Source: Deltaproteobacteria bacterium (GTDB taxonomy: Bacteria > Bdellovibrionota_B > Oligoflexia > Oligoflexales > Bog-1112). Taken from it: a stretch of 9,696 nucleotides of DNA. How positions within the stretch are numbered: the first letter of the stretch is position 1; every line of letters starts with the position of its first letter. The notes under the pieces were generated by a model. The model did not search any database. It saw nothing but the letters and a program-made list of their open reading frames with translations, and had not been told where the DNA came from. Shown here one piece after another: positions 1 to 6,489 of this stretch. Made by a program: the position numbers and the translations under genes. The stretch lies in the NCBI GenBank assembly GCA_003136475.1, contig PLEQ01000077.1, positions 1-9,696 of the forward strand, written 5' to 3'.

Positions 1-509
1 CGGCTTGGTCCGAAATACGCACCGTTACCTCTGACTTTCATAGTCAAAAGGTACGTGGTCAAGCGCGAGACATGACATGTGTCTTAGAAAAAGGTCGAGT
101 CTTTACGGTTGCTGTTGACGGAGTTCTAGTTGGTGCAGCTAAGGAGTATGGAGGCACAGAGAGTGATCTTATTATGAAGGGTCCGGCAAAAGCTGCGGCG
201 TTAAAATTTCTAGGCGAAATCACAAGTGCTTATGGGTCAGCACTATCCGCTGTAGAAACCACTACACAGACTTTTAAAGCTGGAGAACATCGTGAAGATA
301 CCGTCAAAAATGTAACTGGCAATAAGTCTAGCTACGTTGGAGGTAAAGTTTTAGAAGCCAACGGAGATTTTCTAAAATACATCGCCTCATTTTTTCAATC
401 GATGGAACCAACCTTAGCTCTAGCTCCTGGTACCAAGATCCATTTTGTCAATCGTTACAATGTAGAAATTCCGAGAGAATTTTTTAAACCCAAGGGGAAT
501 CAAAAATGA
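1..509 (+). CDS. traB: TraB-like (VirB10/TrbI family) T4SS core protein, 3' part only
   Basis: The reading frame is open from base 3, so the gene starts before the window; the ATG at 72 is internal, not the start. About 168 C-terminal residues are visible. They follow the plan of the TraB/VirB10/TrbI C-terminal domain: a conserved cysteine in 'MTCVLEKGRV', then a Val/Gly segment ('VDGVLVGAAKEYGG'), an Ala/Gly-rich stretch, an amphipathic helix ('FLKYIASFFQ'), and the closing 'LALAPGTKIHFVNR', which corresponds to the family's Pro-Gly-Thr-x-hydrophobic beta strand near the C-terminus. In conjugation systems this protein spans from the inner membrane to the outer-membrane pore and forms the core complex with TraK and TraV. 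It overlaps the next gene by 4 bases (ATGA), which suggests translational coupling. The first 20 or so bases belong to the 21-base terminal inverted repeat, so the outermost residues should be treated with caution. Confidence 0.85.
   Translation, partial: AWSEIRTVTSDFHSQKVRGQARDMTCVLEKGRVFTVAVDGVLVGAAKEYGGTESDLIMKGPAKAAALKFLGEITSAYGSALSAVETTTQTFKAGEHREDTVKNVTGNKSSYVGGKVLEANGDFLKYIASFFQSMEPTLALAPGTKIHFVNRYNVEIPREFFKPKGNQK
2..22. repeat. Left copy of a 21-base perfect terminal inverted repeat
   Basis: Bases 2-22 are the exact reverse complement of 9676-9696, with mismatch beginning at base 23 against 9675. This copy lies within the traB reading frame. Confidence 0.95.
492..498 (+). promoter_or_regulatory. 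Ribosome binding site of the TraV-like lipoprotein gene
   Basis: AAGGGGA lies 7 bases before the ATG at 506, inside the end of traB. It supports this start and shows that the lipoprotein gene has its own initiation signal despite overlapping its neighbour by 4 bases. Confidence 0.7.
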
Positions 510-805
510 AATTTCTAAGCATTTTAATGTTTTTTCTATTCGCTACTGGCTGTTCATTGAGTGCACCAGATGGAAAAAAAGAACTCGAAAAAGATATGCT
601 TCGCGATCAGAAAAAAGAGGCTTCCCATTCGGAAAATCCGCTGGTTGGAGAACCTCAATTTATCAAGGTACGGGTCTATCCAAAAATTAAAAGTGGAAAC
701 GTTATTGGAGCACACTGGCTTCTTATGCAAGTAGGCAGAAAAGATATTACTTTTAATGACTTATTAAGAAGGATTGAAGACGATGATCAATCTTCTTCAA
801 AATAA
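506..805 (+). CDS. Small TraV-like T4SS lipoprotein
   Basis: This is a 99-residue exported lipoprotein. Residues 1-15 form a hydrophobic signal peptide ending in a lipobox-like A-T-G before Cys16; serine at +2 fits outer-membrane sorting. Residues 21-48 are charged and probably disordered. Residues 52-80 ('FIKVRVYPKIKSGNVIGAHW') resemble in pattern the C-terminal segment of TraV, which has an Arg-hydrophobic strand, a Tyr/Trp-x-Pro-like element and a closing aromatic strand. Its position between traB and traC is where TraV sits in F-type operons. TraV would be anchored in the outer membrane and tie the core complex to it. At 99 residues it is much shorter than F TraV (about 170), and its only cysteine is the lipidation site, so the extra TraV cysteines are missing. 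Position and lipobox carry the assignment; the sequence match is weak. It could be an unrelated small lipoprotein. Confidence 0.55.
   Translation: MKFLSILMFFLFATGCSLSAPDGKKELEKDMLRDQKKEASHSENPLVGEPQFIKVRVYPKIKSGNVIGAHWLLMQVGRKDITFNDLLRRIEDDDQSSSK
766..773 (+). promoter_or_regulatory. Ribosome binding site that decides the traC start
   Basis: AAGAAGGA lies 9 bases before the ATG at 783 but directly abuts an in-frame TTG at 774. The spacing fits the ATG and not the TTG, so 783 is taken as the start. Starting at 774 would add three residues. Confidence 0.6.
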
Positions 806-3281
806 AACTAAACAGTTAAAAGACGAGATTACGCTGCCACCAAGTATTGCGGATCGTCACATTGGACTAAGAGCTTATCTTGGAGATGGCATCTATCTTC
901 TTGAAAACTCTGATCTAGCAACGATGTTTCATCTGGATGGAATCGCCGATGAGCATCTAACTGAAAGTCAGCTTTTAGAGGCCAGTTCTTCGCTACATAA
1001 ATTTGTTGCCGAGATGATTAATGGCGTGCCTTCTATTAGGGCGGATCAGTCGACAGTTGTCCAAATTATTTGCTCGCAACGTGAACAGCACGAAAGACTT
1101 CTCAGCAATCATGATCAGCAACGAAACAATGCTGGCGAAATCATCAAGGCCGAAGAAGAACATCTCCTGAGTTCTGGTATCGTCAAACGCCGATTTTTCC
1201 TTTGCATTAGATGGACACCACCGAAGAAATCCCTGTCTTTTCAACTCAAGGCTTATCCGTTTAAAGAAGATCTTGAAAAGAAAAAGGCGCTCTTTCTAAG
1301 AGAGATTAAAAACAAGCTTCTTGAGTCTTCGCTTACTCTGCAACCATTAAGTTGCGAGGAAGTTATTAGTTATTTCAATTCAGTGTTTTTGCGTGGAAAA
1401 GCTCCAAGCTTTAGTCTTGGCGCTGAAAGCGTAGCGTCTTTTCATCAAAATATTATCAATGATGCAGCTTTGGGCACTCATGATGGTTTTGATTTTAAAG
1501 ATGGAAACATCCGTGTTTTTACCTTTAGTGAATTGCCGACATATTTTGTTTTGGGTCGATTAAAGAACCTTCTTGATCTTTTACCGCTTAAGAACTTTGA
1601 AATGGTTTGGACCTTAAGCCATGGGTTCTATCGTTGTAGCGTTGGACACACCATAAAGAAGATGTTTTTTGCAAAAGGGCCATCTTTTCAAAAAATATTT
1701 AAAGATCTTATTAACTTTGAAGAAGAGATTCACAACCAAAATCCAGCTGGCTGTTTTTCGCTCAGACTTATTGCTTACGATGTGAATGAAGATCTCGAAT
1801 CCAAGATTATCAGTGCAGCCATTCAAGCAACTGGAGTTCCTATAATTCGAGAGGCACAGATTGCCCCTCATTTGATCGTAACAAGCCTTCCCATGAATTG
1901 CCCTTCGATGGCTCATAAAATCAACGGGCGGTGCCGTTTTGTGCTTTTAAACCGTGGTCTTTGTTTTGCTCCTATCTACACATGCTCTTTTGATCCCCAA
2001 GCAGCAAGAATATGGTCATCGCGCTCGGGGCTCCCTTCAAGTTTTGATGTGTTTAATAAAGGTGGCAACAACCATCTATGTATTCTCGGAAATAGCGAAT
2101 CGGGAAAATCTTGTCTGATGGCGCAGTTTCTCATCGAGTTTTTATGGCGATTTGACGATGGAATCATTCGTGTTATAGATAAAAAGACTTCCTATGAAAA
2201 ACTAAGCGATCTTTTTAAAGGTAAAATCGTTTCATTTAGTGAGAGTTTTTTAAAGGAAAATCCCTATTCGCCATTCTCGTATGAAAGCTGGGATGAGGAT
2301 GATGTCCTTTTAACGGTCGTATTTCTTCAAAATGCGATTGAAAAAATCAATCCCGGAGTCAAATTATCAAGCCTTCAAACAGAACTTCTATCCGAAGCGA
2401 TCAAGCTTAGTGCCCTTGATCATCAAAGAAACACAACGAGGCTTGATGACAGTGATTGCGACCCACACTTTACATGGGTTGATATCCAAAAAAAGCTACC
2501 CGTCGCGGCCGAAAAAAAGGATACCAATCGTGATCTCGCTATTCGTGCACTTGAAGAACTTAGGTCTTTAACCGTCTCTTTTGATAAAGGGGGGCAGTTT
2601 AGTTTTCTTTTCTGCGCACATGAAAAGAGTGATCTTAAAACAGATGGGTGCAAACTTGTAGTTTATGATCTTGATGGGATTTCAGATCCACGTTTACAAG
2701 TTATTGCTGCACAGCTCGCGTTTCTCAAAATTGCCAGAGATCTTAAAAAAACAGATCGTCGATTGAGAAAGCTTATCGTTTTTGAAGAGCTTGGAGTCTT
2801 GGTTCGAGGAGAATCACAAGAATCTTCTGATATAGCTACCCGCTTCATGCGAAACGTTGTTAAAACAGCAAGAAAAATTGGCGCGCAAGCCATTGCTTTG
2901 ACTAACGAACTTTCTGATTATACGGAAACGGATGGCGGTCGGGCATTTTGGCAAATTGCTACGCAAAAACTATTCTTGCCGCAAAGTGATGCAGAAAAAG
3001 AGCGGATTAAAAATCTAGAAGGAGAACTTTCCAAAGCGGACATTGACATCATCAATGATCTCTACATTAAAAAAGGCTTTTATTCGCAAGGATATCTAAT
3101 TTCCAAGCCAACAGATTTTAGAGGCTCTTTCTTAATTCCTTTAAGCATCACTATGAATGCACTCGTCACTACCAATAACAAAGAAGAAGCCCATTACAAA
3201 GATCTGCGCACTAAAGGGCTCAGCGTGGAAGAAGCGCTCGATAAAATGGCAAATGAACATCCTTACGGGAGAGGACTATGA
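783..3281 (+). CDS. traC: TraC/VirB4-type T4SS ATPase
   Basis: This 832-residue protein has the size and layout of F-type TraC (about 875), an inner-membrane-associated ATPase that powers pilus assembly and substrate transfer. The N-terminal third holds the TraC/VirB4 domain. The ATPase domain starts near residue 430 with Walker A G436-N-S-E-S-G-K-S443. A strand 'VVYDLDGISDP' near 627 matches the usual segment before Walker B. Walker B is L-I-V-F-E668-E669, where most relatives have Asp-Glu, so the Mg-binding Asp is replaced by Glu while the second Glu is kept. A motif 'KLFLPQSDAEKE' near 730 matches the conserved post-Walker-B element of VirB4 proteins. The 5' end overlaps the lipoprotein gene by 23 bases and the 3' end overlaps the next gene by 4 bases (ATGA). 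The family is secure; the divergent Walker B makes it a distant member. Confidence 0.93.
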   Translation: MINLLQNKTKQLKDEITLPPSIADRHIGLRAYLGDGIYLLENSDLATMFHLDGIADEHLTESQLLEASSSLHKFVAEMINGVPSIRADQSTVVQIICSQREQHERLLSNHDQQRNNAGEIIKAEEEHLLSSGIVKRRFFLCIRWTPPKKSLSFQLKAYPFKEDLEKKKALFLREIKNKLLESSLTLQPLSCEEVISYFNSVFLRGKAPSFSLGAESVASFHQNIINDAALGTHDGFDFKDGNIRVFTFSELPTYFVLGRLKNLLDLLPLKNFEMVWTLSHGFYRCSVGHTIKKMFFAKGPSFQKIFKDLINFEEEIHNQNPAGCFSLRLIAYDVNEDLESKIISAAIQATGVPIIREAQIAPHLIVTSLPMNCPSMAHKINGRCRFVLLNRGLCFAPIYTCSFDPQAARIWSSRSGLPSSFDVFNKGGNNHLCILGNSESGKSCLMAQFLIEFLWRFDDGIIRVIDKKTSYEKLSDLFKGKIVSFSESFLKENPYSPFSYESWDEDDVLLTVVFLQNAIEKINPGVKLSSLQTELLSEAIKLSALDHQRNTTRLDDSDCDPHFTWVDIQKKLPVAAEKKDTNRDLAIRALEELRSLTVSFDKGGQFSFLFCAHEKSDLKTDGCKLVVYDLDGISDPRLQVIAAQLAFLKIARDLKKTDRRLRKLIVFEELGVLVRGESQESSDIATRFMRNVVKTARKIGAQAIALTNELSDYTETDGGRAFWQIATQKLFLPQSDAEKERIKNLEGELSKADIDIINDLYIKKGFYSQGYLISKPTDFRGSFLIPLSITMNALVTTNNKEEAHYKDLRTKGLSVEEALDKMANEHPYGRGL
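3267..3275 (+). promoter_or_regulatory. Ribosome binding site of the TraH-like gene
   Basis: GGGAGAGGA ends 2 bases before the ATG at 3278, and its GGGAG part is about 6 bases away. It is a strong Shine-Dalgarno sequence inside the last codons of traC, supporting efficient coupled translation. Confidence 0.75.
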
Positions 3282-4786
3282 AAAATTATCTTTTACTTTG
3301 TTTTATATTCGTCAGCAATTTTGCTTACTCCATTGAAGTATCAACTTATGGCAGCAAGACTCTTGTTCGACCATTTGGATACATCAATCATCGTCGGCCG
3401 CCAGTAGATGCGCAAACAGTTACGATTTTTGATGAATCTATAGAGTTTTCTGCACAACAGGTTTGCGGTTATACCGATTGGAGTACGGCAGTTATCAAAT
3501 TGCCTCGTGAACTTTTAACAATGAAGTATTGGGAAAAGGTGGGAAGCCGTCTAGCAAAGCAGGCAACAGATTCGGTCTTGGCTATTACCGGAGCCTTGCC
3601 ATCAATGCTGGCTTGTAACGTTAGTCCTACCTTCTGCGCCATCTTGAACAGAGCTGAAGCCTTGGCTCAGGCAAACCTTAGATTCACCTTTGATAGTTGC
3701 CAAATGCTTGAAGGGCTAAACGATAAAACCGGAACAGCTCTCGTGTCTTTAAGTTCTTGCGTTAAAGAACACACCAACAAAGGCATGGCCTCAAATGCTG
3801 CTGTTGAATCTTGTATTTTGGGATCCAAAGATGCTGGTTCAACGAAGAATGAAAAGTCTCAACATGTGAGCGCACAAGCAAAGGAATCGTTTAATCCACG
3901 TGATTTCTTTAAGGAAGCGTGTAAAGAGACAGAATATCCTAAATATTCTTCCTCACGTCAAGCCTACTCGGTCTCTGAAAAAAGCTGCACGTGGCTTAAA
4001 GAATTTTTCCCAGGGATATCGATGACGGCAAGTGCCAAAGTTAAGCATGGTGGCACATTTTGGAGTTCGGCAGCAGAGAAAAAATACGAAGATGAGATAG
4101 AAAGAACAGGTATCTATCTTGTAGAGCTTGTGGATTTGATGCATGCCCTCCGTTATGGCCTAGGAACTTTTAGCTCCCAAGGGCCACTGCCACGTCATCT
4201 TGTAATCAATCATGAAAAGGTTTGGGATAAACTTGGAGTCGATGCCAGAAGTAAAAAATTACGAGGCATTTGCTATCCGAGCGATGGAGAAAGCTGCAAA
4301 ACAGATCTTGCTAAACTTCCTCCAGTATATCGACTTTCCTTGGTTGGAAATCTACCTGCACTGCTCGTACACCCTGCCACTCTCTACGAAATTGTTGAGG
4401 TTGTCCCTAAGGATTCAACACCCAGTGTTGAATATTATAATAAAGATTCACAACTTTCCTTTGTTCTTGAGCATCTGATTCAATCGATTGCCTATGCCAA
4501 TACTCAAGATGTTGTACGAGATGCTAATCAAAGGGCTGTGGATGCCTGTGCAAAAGAGCCAAAGTTACAGTCAGCAGCTGCTCAAGAAAATTGCAAAGCC
4601 AATATTGCAAAGCTGAAAGCTGAGAAAGAATCACTTCGTATTCGTAGTGAAACAGATCGCAACCATATCCAAGCGCAAATTCAATTCTACAGCGAGTTAG
4701 AACGCCTGAAAGCCTCACGTGTTCAAATCAGACCTGAAGGCAAGGATAGATGGATCGATCCAATCAGTGATCCTAAAAATTTATAG
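3278..4786 (+). CDS. traH: TraH-like exported T4SS pilus-assembly protein
   Basis: This is a 502-residue protein with a signal peptide (residues 1-18, probable cleavage after A-Y-S), so it is periplasmic. The mature N-terminus has 'C63-G-Y-T-D', matching the C-G-x-x-D element of TraH and of the ICE protein family PFL_4711. A helical region follows with a Leu-Pro segment ('GALPSMLACN', 105-114) and then 'FDSCQML' (138-144), comparable to the Ser-Cys-Gln motif of TraH. Twelve cysteines lie in the mature part, which suggests disulfides. Residues 410-480 are strongly helical and charged and likely form a coiled coil; F TraH also ends in coiled coil. TraH works with TraF, TraW, TraU and TrbB in pilus extension. 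Lying directly before a TraG-like gene, as in F, supports the call. Remote similarity judged by eye cannot separate F TraH from PFL_4711 proteins, which may be homologous. Confidence 0.7.
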   Translation: MKNYLLLCFIFVSNFAYSIEVSTYGSKTLVRPFGYINHRRPPVDAQTVTIFDESIEFSAQQVCGYTDWSTAVIKLPRELLTMKYWEKVGSRLAKQATDSVLAITGALPSMLACNVSPTFCAILNRAEALAQANLRFTFDSCQMLEGLNDKTGTALVSLSSCVKEHTNKGMASNAAVESCILGSKDAGSTKNEKSQHVSAQAKESFNPRDFFKEACKETEYPKYSSSRQAYSVSEKSCTWLKEFFPGISMTASAKVKHGGTFWSSAAEKKYEDEIERTGIYLVELVDLMHALRYGLGTFSSQGPLPRHLVINHEKVWDKLGVDARSKKLRGICYPSDGESCKTDLAKLPPVYRLSLVGNLPALLVHPATLYEIVEVVPKDSTPSVEYYNKDSQLSFVLEHLIQSIAYANTQDVVRDANQRAVDACAKEPKLQSAAAQENCKANIAKLKAEKESLRIRSETDRNHIQAQIQFYSELERLKASRVQIRPEGKDRWIDPISDPKNL

Positions 4787-4794
4787 TTGGATTT

Positions 4795-6489
4795 ATGCAT
4801 AAAATTGTAGATGAAACTCTTCTTATTCGTTTTGCATCGAATCTAGGCGACTCTGCCCTAGTATCGATCACACAATCGATTTATTCGTCTGGCTTCTTTC
4901 AGTTGGTTCTACTGAGTTTTTTTACATTTTCGATCATGTCTCTAGGTTGGGGAATTCATAGAAAAGAGATTTCTAAAAGGGCAATCTATGCGGCCCTGGC
5001 TTTTCTTCTAGCATATCCTTCACAAGGAAAGCCGCTCGCCTATCGCATTGTTAATGCCCTTTCTAATTCAACGGCATTTGTATTGCAAAAGGGCATAGCA
5101 AAATTCACAAGCAATTCTGAAGACCCTTTAGCTAGAAACAACTTACCAACCGGTCTTGCTGTTGAAATGCTAGTTGCATCTGCCGGAGCAAAACTTAAAT
5201 CCGATCAAGCACGTGCACTTCTTTACGGCTTTACGCTTAATTGTCTGCCAAATGCCCTTAAAAAAGATGGTGAGCGAGCTAATTTTGATGACATCTTTAA
5301 TTTTAAAACTGTTTATACAAGAGATTATGTATCGGGAAAAACGATCTTAAGCTTTCAAGAAGTCGTTCTTGATGAACAAGCTTTAAGAAACGACAACTCT
5401 TTTAGCAACGTAAAGTCTAATCATAACTGTTTTGATGGCATTGCCATGTTGCGCTTTGCGATGATGGAAGATTTAAAAGATGATCCTACCTATTTAGCCA
5501 ACCGTAATCTTGATGGCACTGAGGAAGAGCAAGGTAGCATGGAAAAATGGGTAAAAAATTGGCAAGAAAAATCTCCTAAATTTGCCAATCTTGCTATGAA
5601 CTTAGCCCTTGCACAAGCTGCTGAATATGAAAAATCACGGATCATTCGTGATCAAGGAGCTAAAGGATCTTGGTTAAGTGAAAATTCAAGTTTTGCAGGG
5701 GCAGGAACAGATAAAAGTCTTCGAGAGCTTTTGATTGCTGGTGATAACACAACCCTGTTTGGTTATAGGTTCTCCGATGCCAAAAGCTGGCTATCAAACT
5801 GGATGGAAAACCGATGGTCATTTTCACTCGGTGCCTCGATTAAAGATCTTAAAGAGAGACTGGAGCTACTTCCTTATCAATTGGCAGCACTAAAACTTCT
5901 TTTAAAGATTCTATGTCCTTTGGCAATGCTCACATTGTTTTTTGGAACCTTCAAATTTCTCTTTGCGTGGTCGGGAGCTTGGGCTGTTGCAGCATTGACG
6001 CCAGCTATTATCAATGCTTCACGCTCCATCAATAATTCGATGCTGCTTTCAAAGCTTGGCATTCAAGATTTAGCAAGCTCAGAGGGGATTAAAGCGCTCG
6101 CTTACGGTGTGGATCTAGGTGCCTCTAAACAATTGCTAACTGATTTTACTCCACTCGCTTACGCGATGATTGAGCAAGAGATGAATATTATTCGTTACTT
6201 GGGTGGAGCCATGATCGTAGGCTCGTGGTTAGCTGGTGGTGGTGCCAATGGTTTTGTTTCTTGGCTATCGAATTCTGTTCAAGGATTTTTAACCAGCTCT
6301 GCAATGGGTGGTTCCGTCAACCTTGCTTCGCAAGGAATTGGCAAAGGGATTCAAGCAGCAAGTCCGCATATCAAATCTGCGTCCTACACTATGGGACAAC
6401 GTACTCGCTCACTCGTCGATGGTGTTCGAGGAGAGATGCCTCGCGTTAGCTATGCAAAGATGTCGTCACACAATGGGAGAAAAGCATGA
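4795..6489 (+). CDS. traG: TraG-like (N-terminal domain) mating-pair formation membrane protein
   Basis: This 564-residue inner-membrane protein matches the layout of the N-terminal half of F TraG. There are hydrophobic segments at about 32-52 and 62-75, then 'LPTGLAVEMLVASAG' (117-131), which resembles TraG's Val-Pro-Val-Gly-Leu-Ala element. A soluble region follows with isolated cysteines 150 and 212. A membrane block comes next (about 363-387, 390-406 and 464-483), with 'LKILCPLAMLTLFFGTFKFL' resembling the TraG segment before its Trp/Pro-rich helix. The Gly/Ser-rich tail after 484 also fits. In F, this half is needed for pilus assembly, while the periplasmic C-terminal half (total 938 residues) serves mating-pair stabilisation and entry-exclusion recognition; that half is absent. 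The start is the first ATG after an in-frame TAA at 4774, 8 bases after the TraH-like stop, with a weak GGA Shine-Dalgarno. The stop overlaps the next start by 4 bases. Confidence 0.8.
   Translation: MHKIVDETLLIRFASNLGDSALVSITQSIYSSGFFQLVLLSFFTFSIMSLGWGIHRKEISKRAIYAALAFLLAYPSQGKPLAYRIVNALSNSTAFVLQKGIAKFTSNSEDPLARNNLPTGLAVEMLVASAGAKLKSDQARALLYGFTLNCLPNALKKDGERANFDDIFNFKTVYTRDYVSGKTILSFQEVVLDEQALRNDNSFSNVKSNHNCFDGIAMLRFAMMEDLKDDPTYLANRNLDGTEEEQGSMEKWVKNWQEKSPKFANLAMNLALAQAAEYEKSRIIRDQGAKGSWLSENSSFAGAGTDKSLRELLIAGDNTTLFGYRFSDAKSWLSNWMENRWSFSLGASIKDLKERLELLPYQLAALKLLLKILCPLAMLTLFFGTFKFLFAWSGAWAVAALTPAIINASRSINNSMLLSKLGIQDLASSEGIKALAYGVDLGASKQLLTDFTPLAYAMIEQEMNIIRYLGGAMIVGSWLAGGGANGFVSWLSNSVQGFLTSSAMGGSVNLASQGIGKGIQAASPHIKSASYTMGQRTRSLVDGVRGEMPRVSYAKMSSHNGRKA
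6475..6480 (+). promoter_or_regulatory. Ribosome binding site of the TraU-like gene
   Basis: GGGAGA lies 5 bases before the ATG at 6486, within the last codons of the TraG-like gene. It supports this start and a re-initiation link across the ATGA overlap. Confidence 0.65.

Noticed and set aside
72..74. ATG as the start of the first gene
   Set aside because: The frame is open for 23 more codons up to the window edge, and those codons read as sensible TraB sequence before the conserved cysteine; there is no clear ribosome site before the ATG.
774..776. TTG as the traC start
   Set aside because: The Shine-Dalgarno sequence AAGAAGGA touches this codon directly, too close for initiation; the ATG at 783 has normal spacing.
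993..1244. Minus-strand open frame inside traC
   Set aside because: It and the other minus-strand frames (for example 1614-1916, 2423-2653, 8232-8510) lie opposite well-supported genes, have no recognisable domains and no convincing ribosome sites.
2332..2571. Plus-strand open frame in another phase within traC
   Set aside because: It is covered by the VirB4 ATPase domain, which continues unbroken through it; the composition is that of a shifted frame.
1261..2800. Many recurring AAAGATCTT-like strings
   Set aside because: They are in-frame Lys/Asp-Leu codon pairs (GAT CTT) scattered without regular spacing, so they reflect codon preference rather than a repeat or binding-site array.
4787..4794. 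Possible promoter or terminator between the TraH- and TraG-like genes
   Set aside because: Only 8 bases separate the genes, with no inverted repeat or promoter-like elements.
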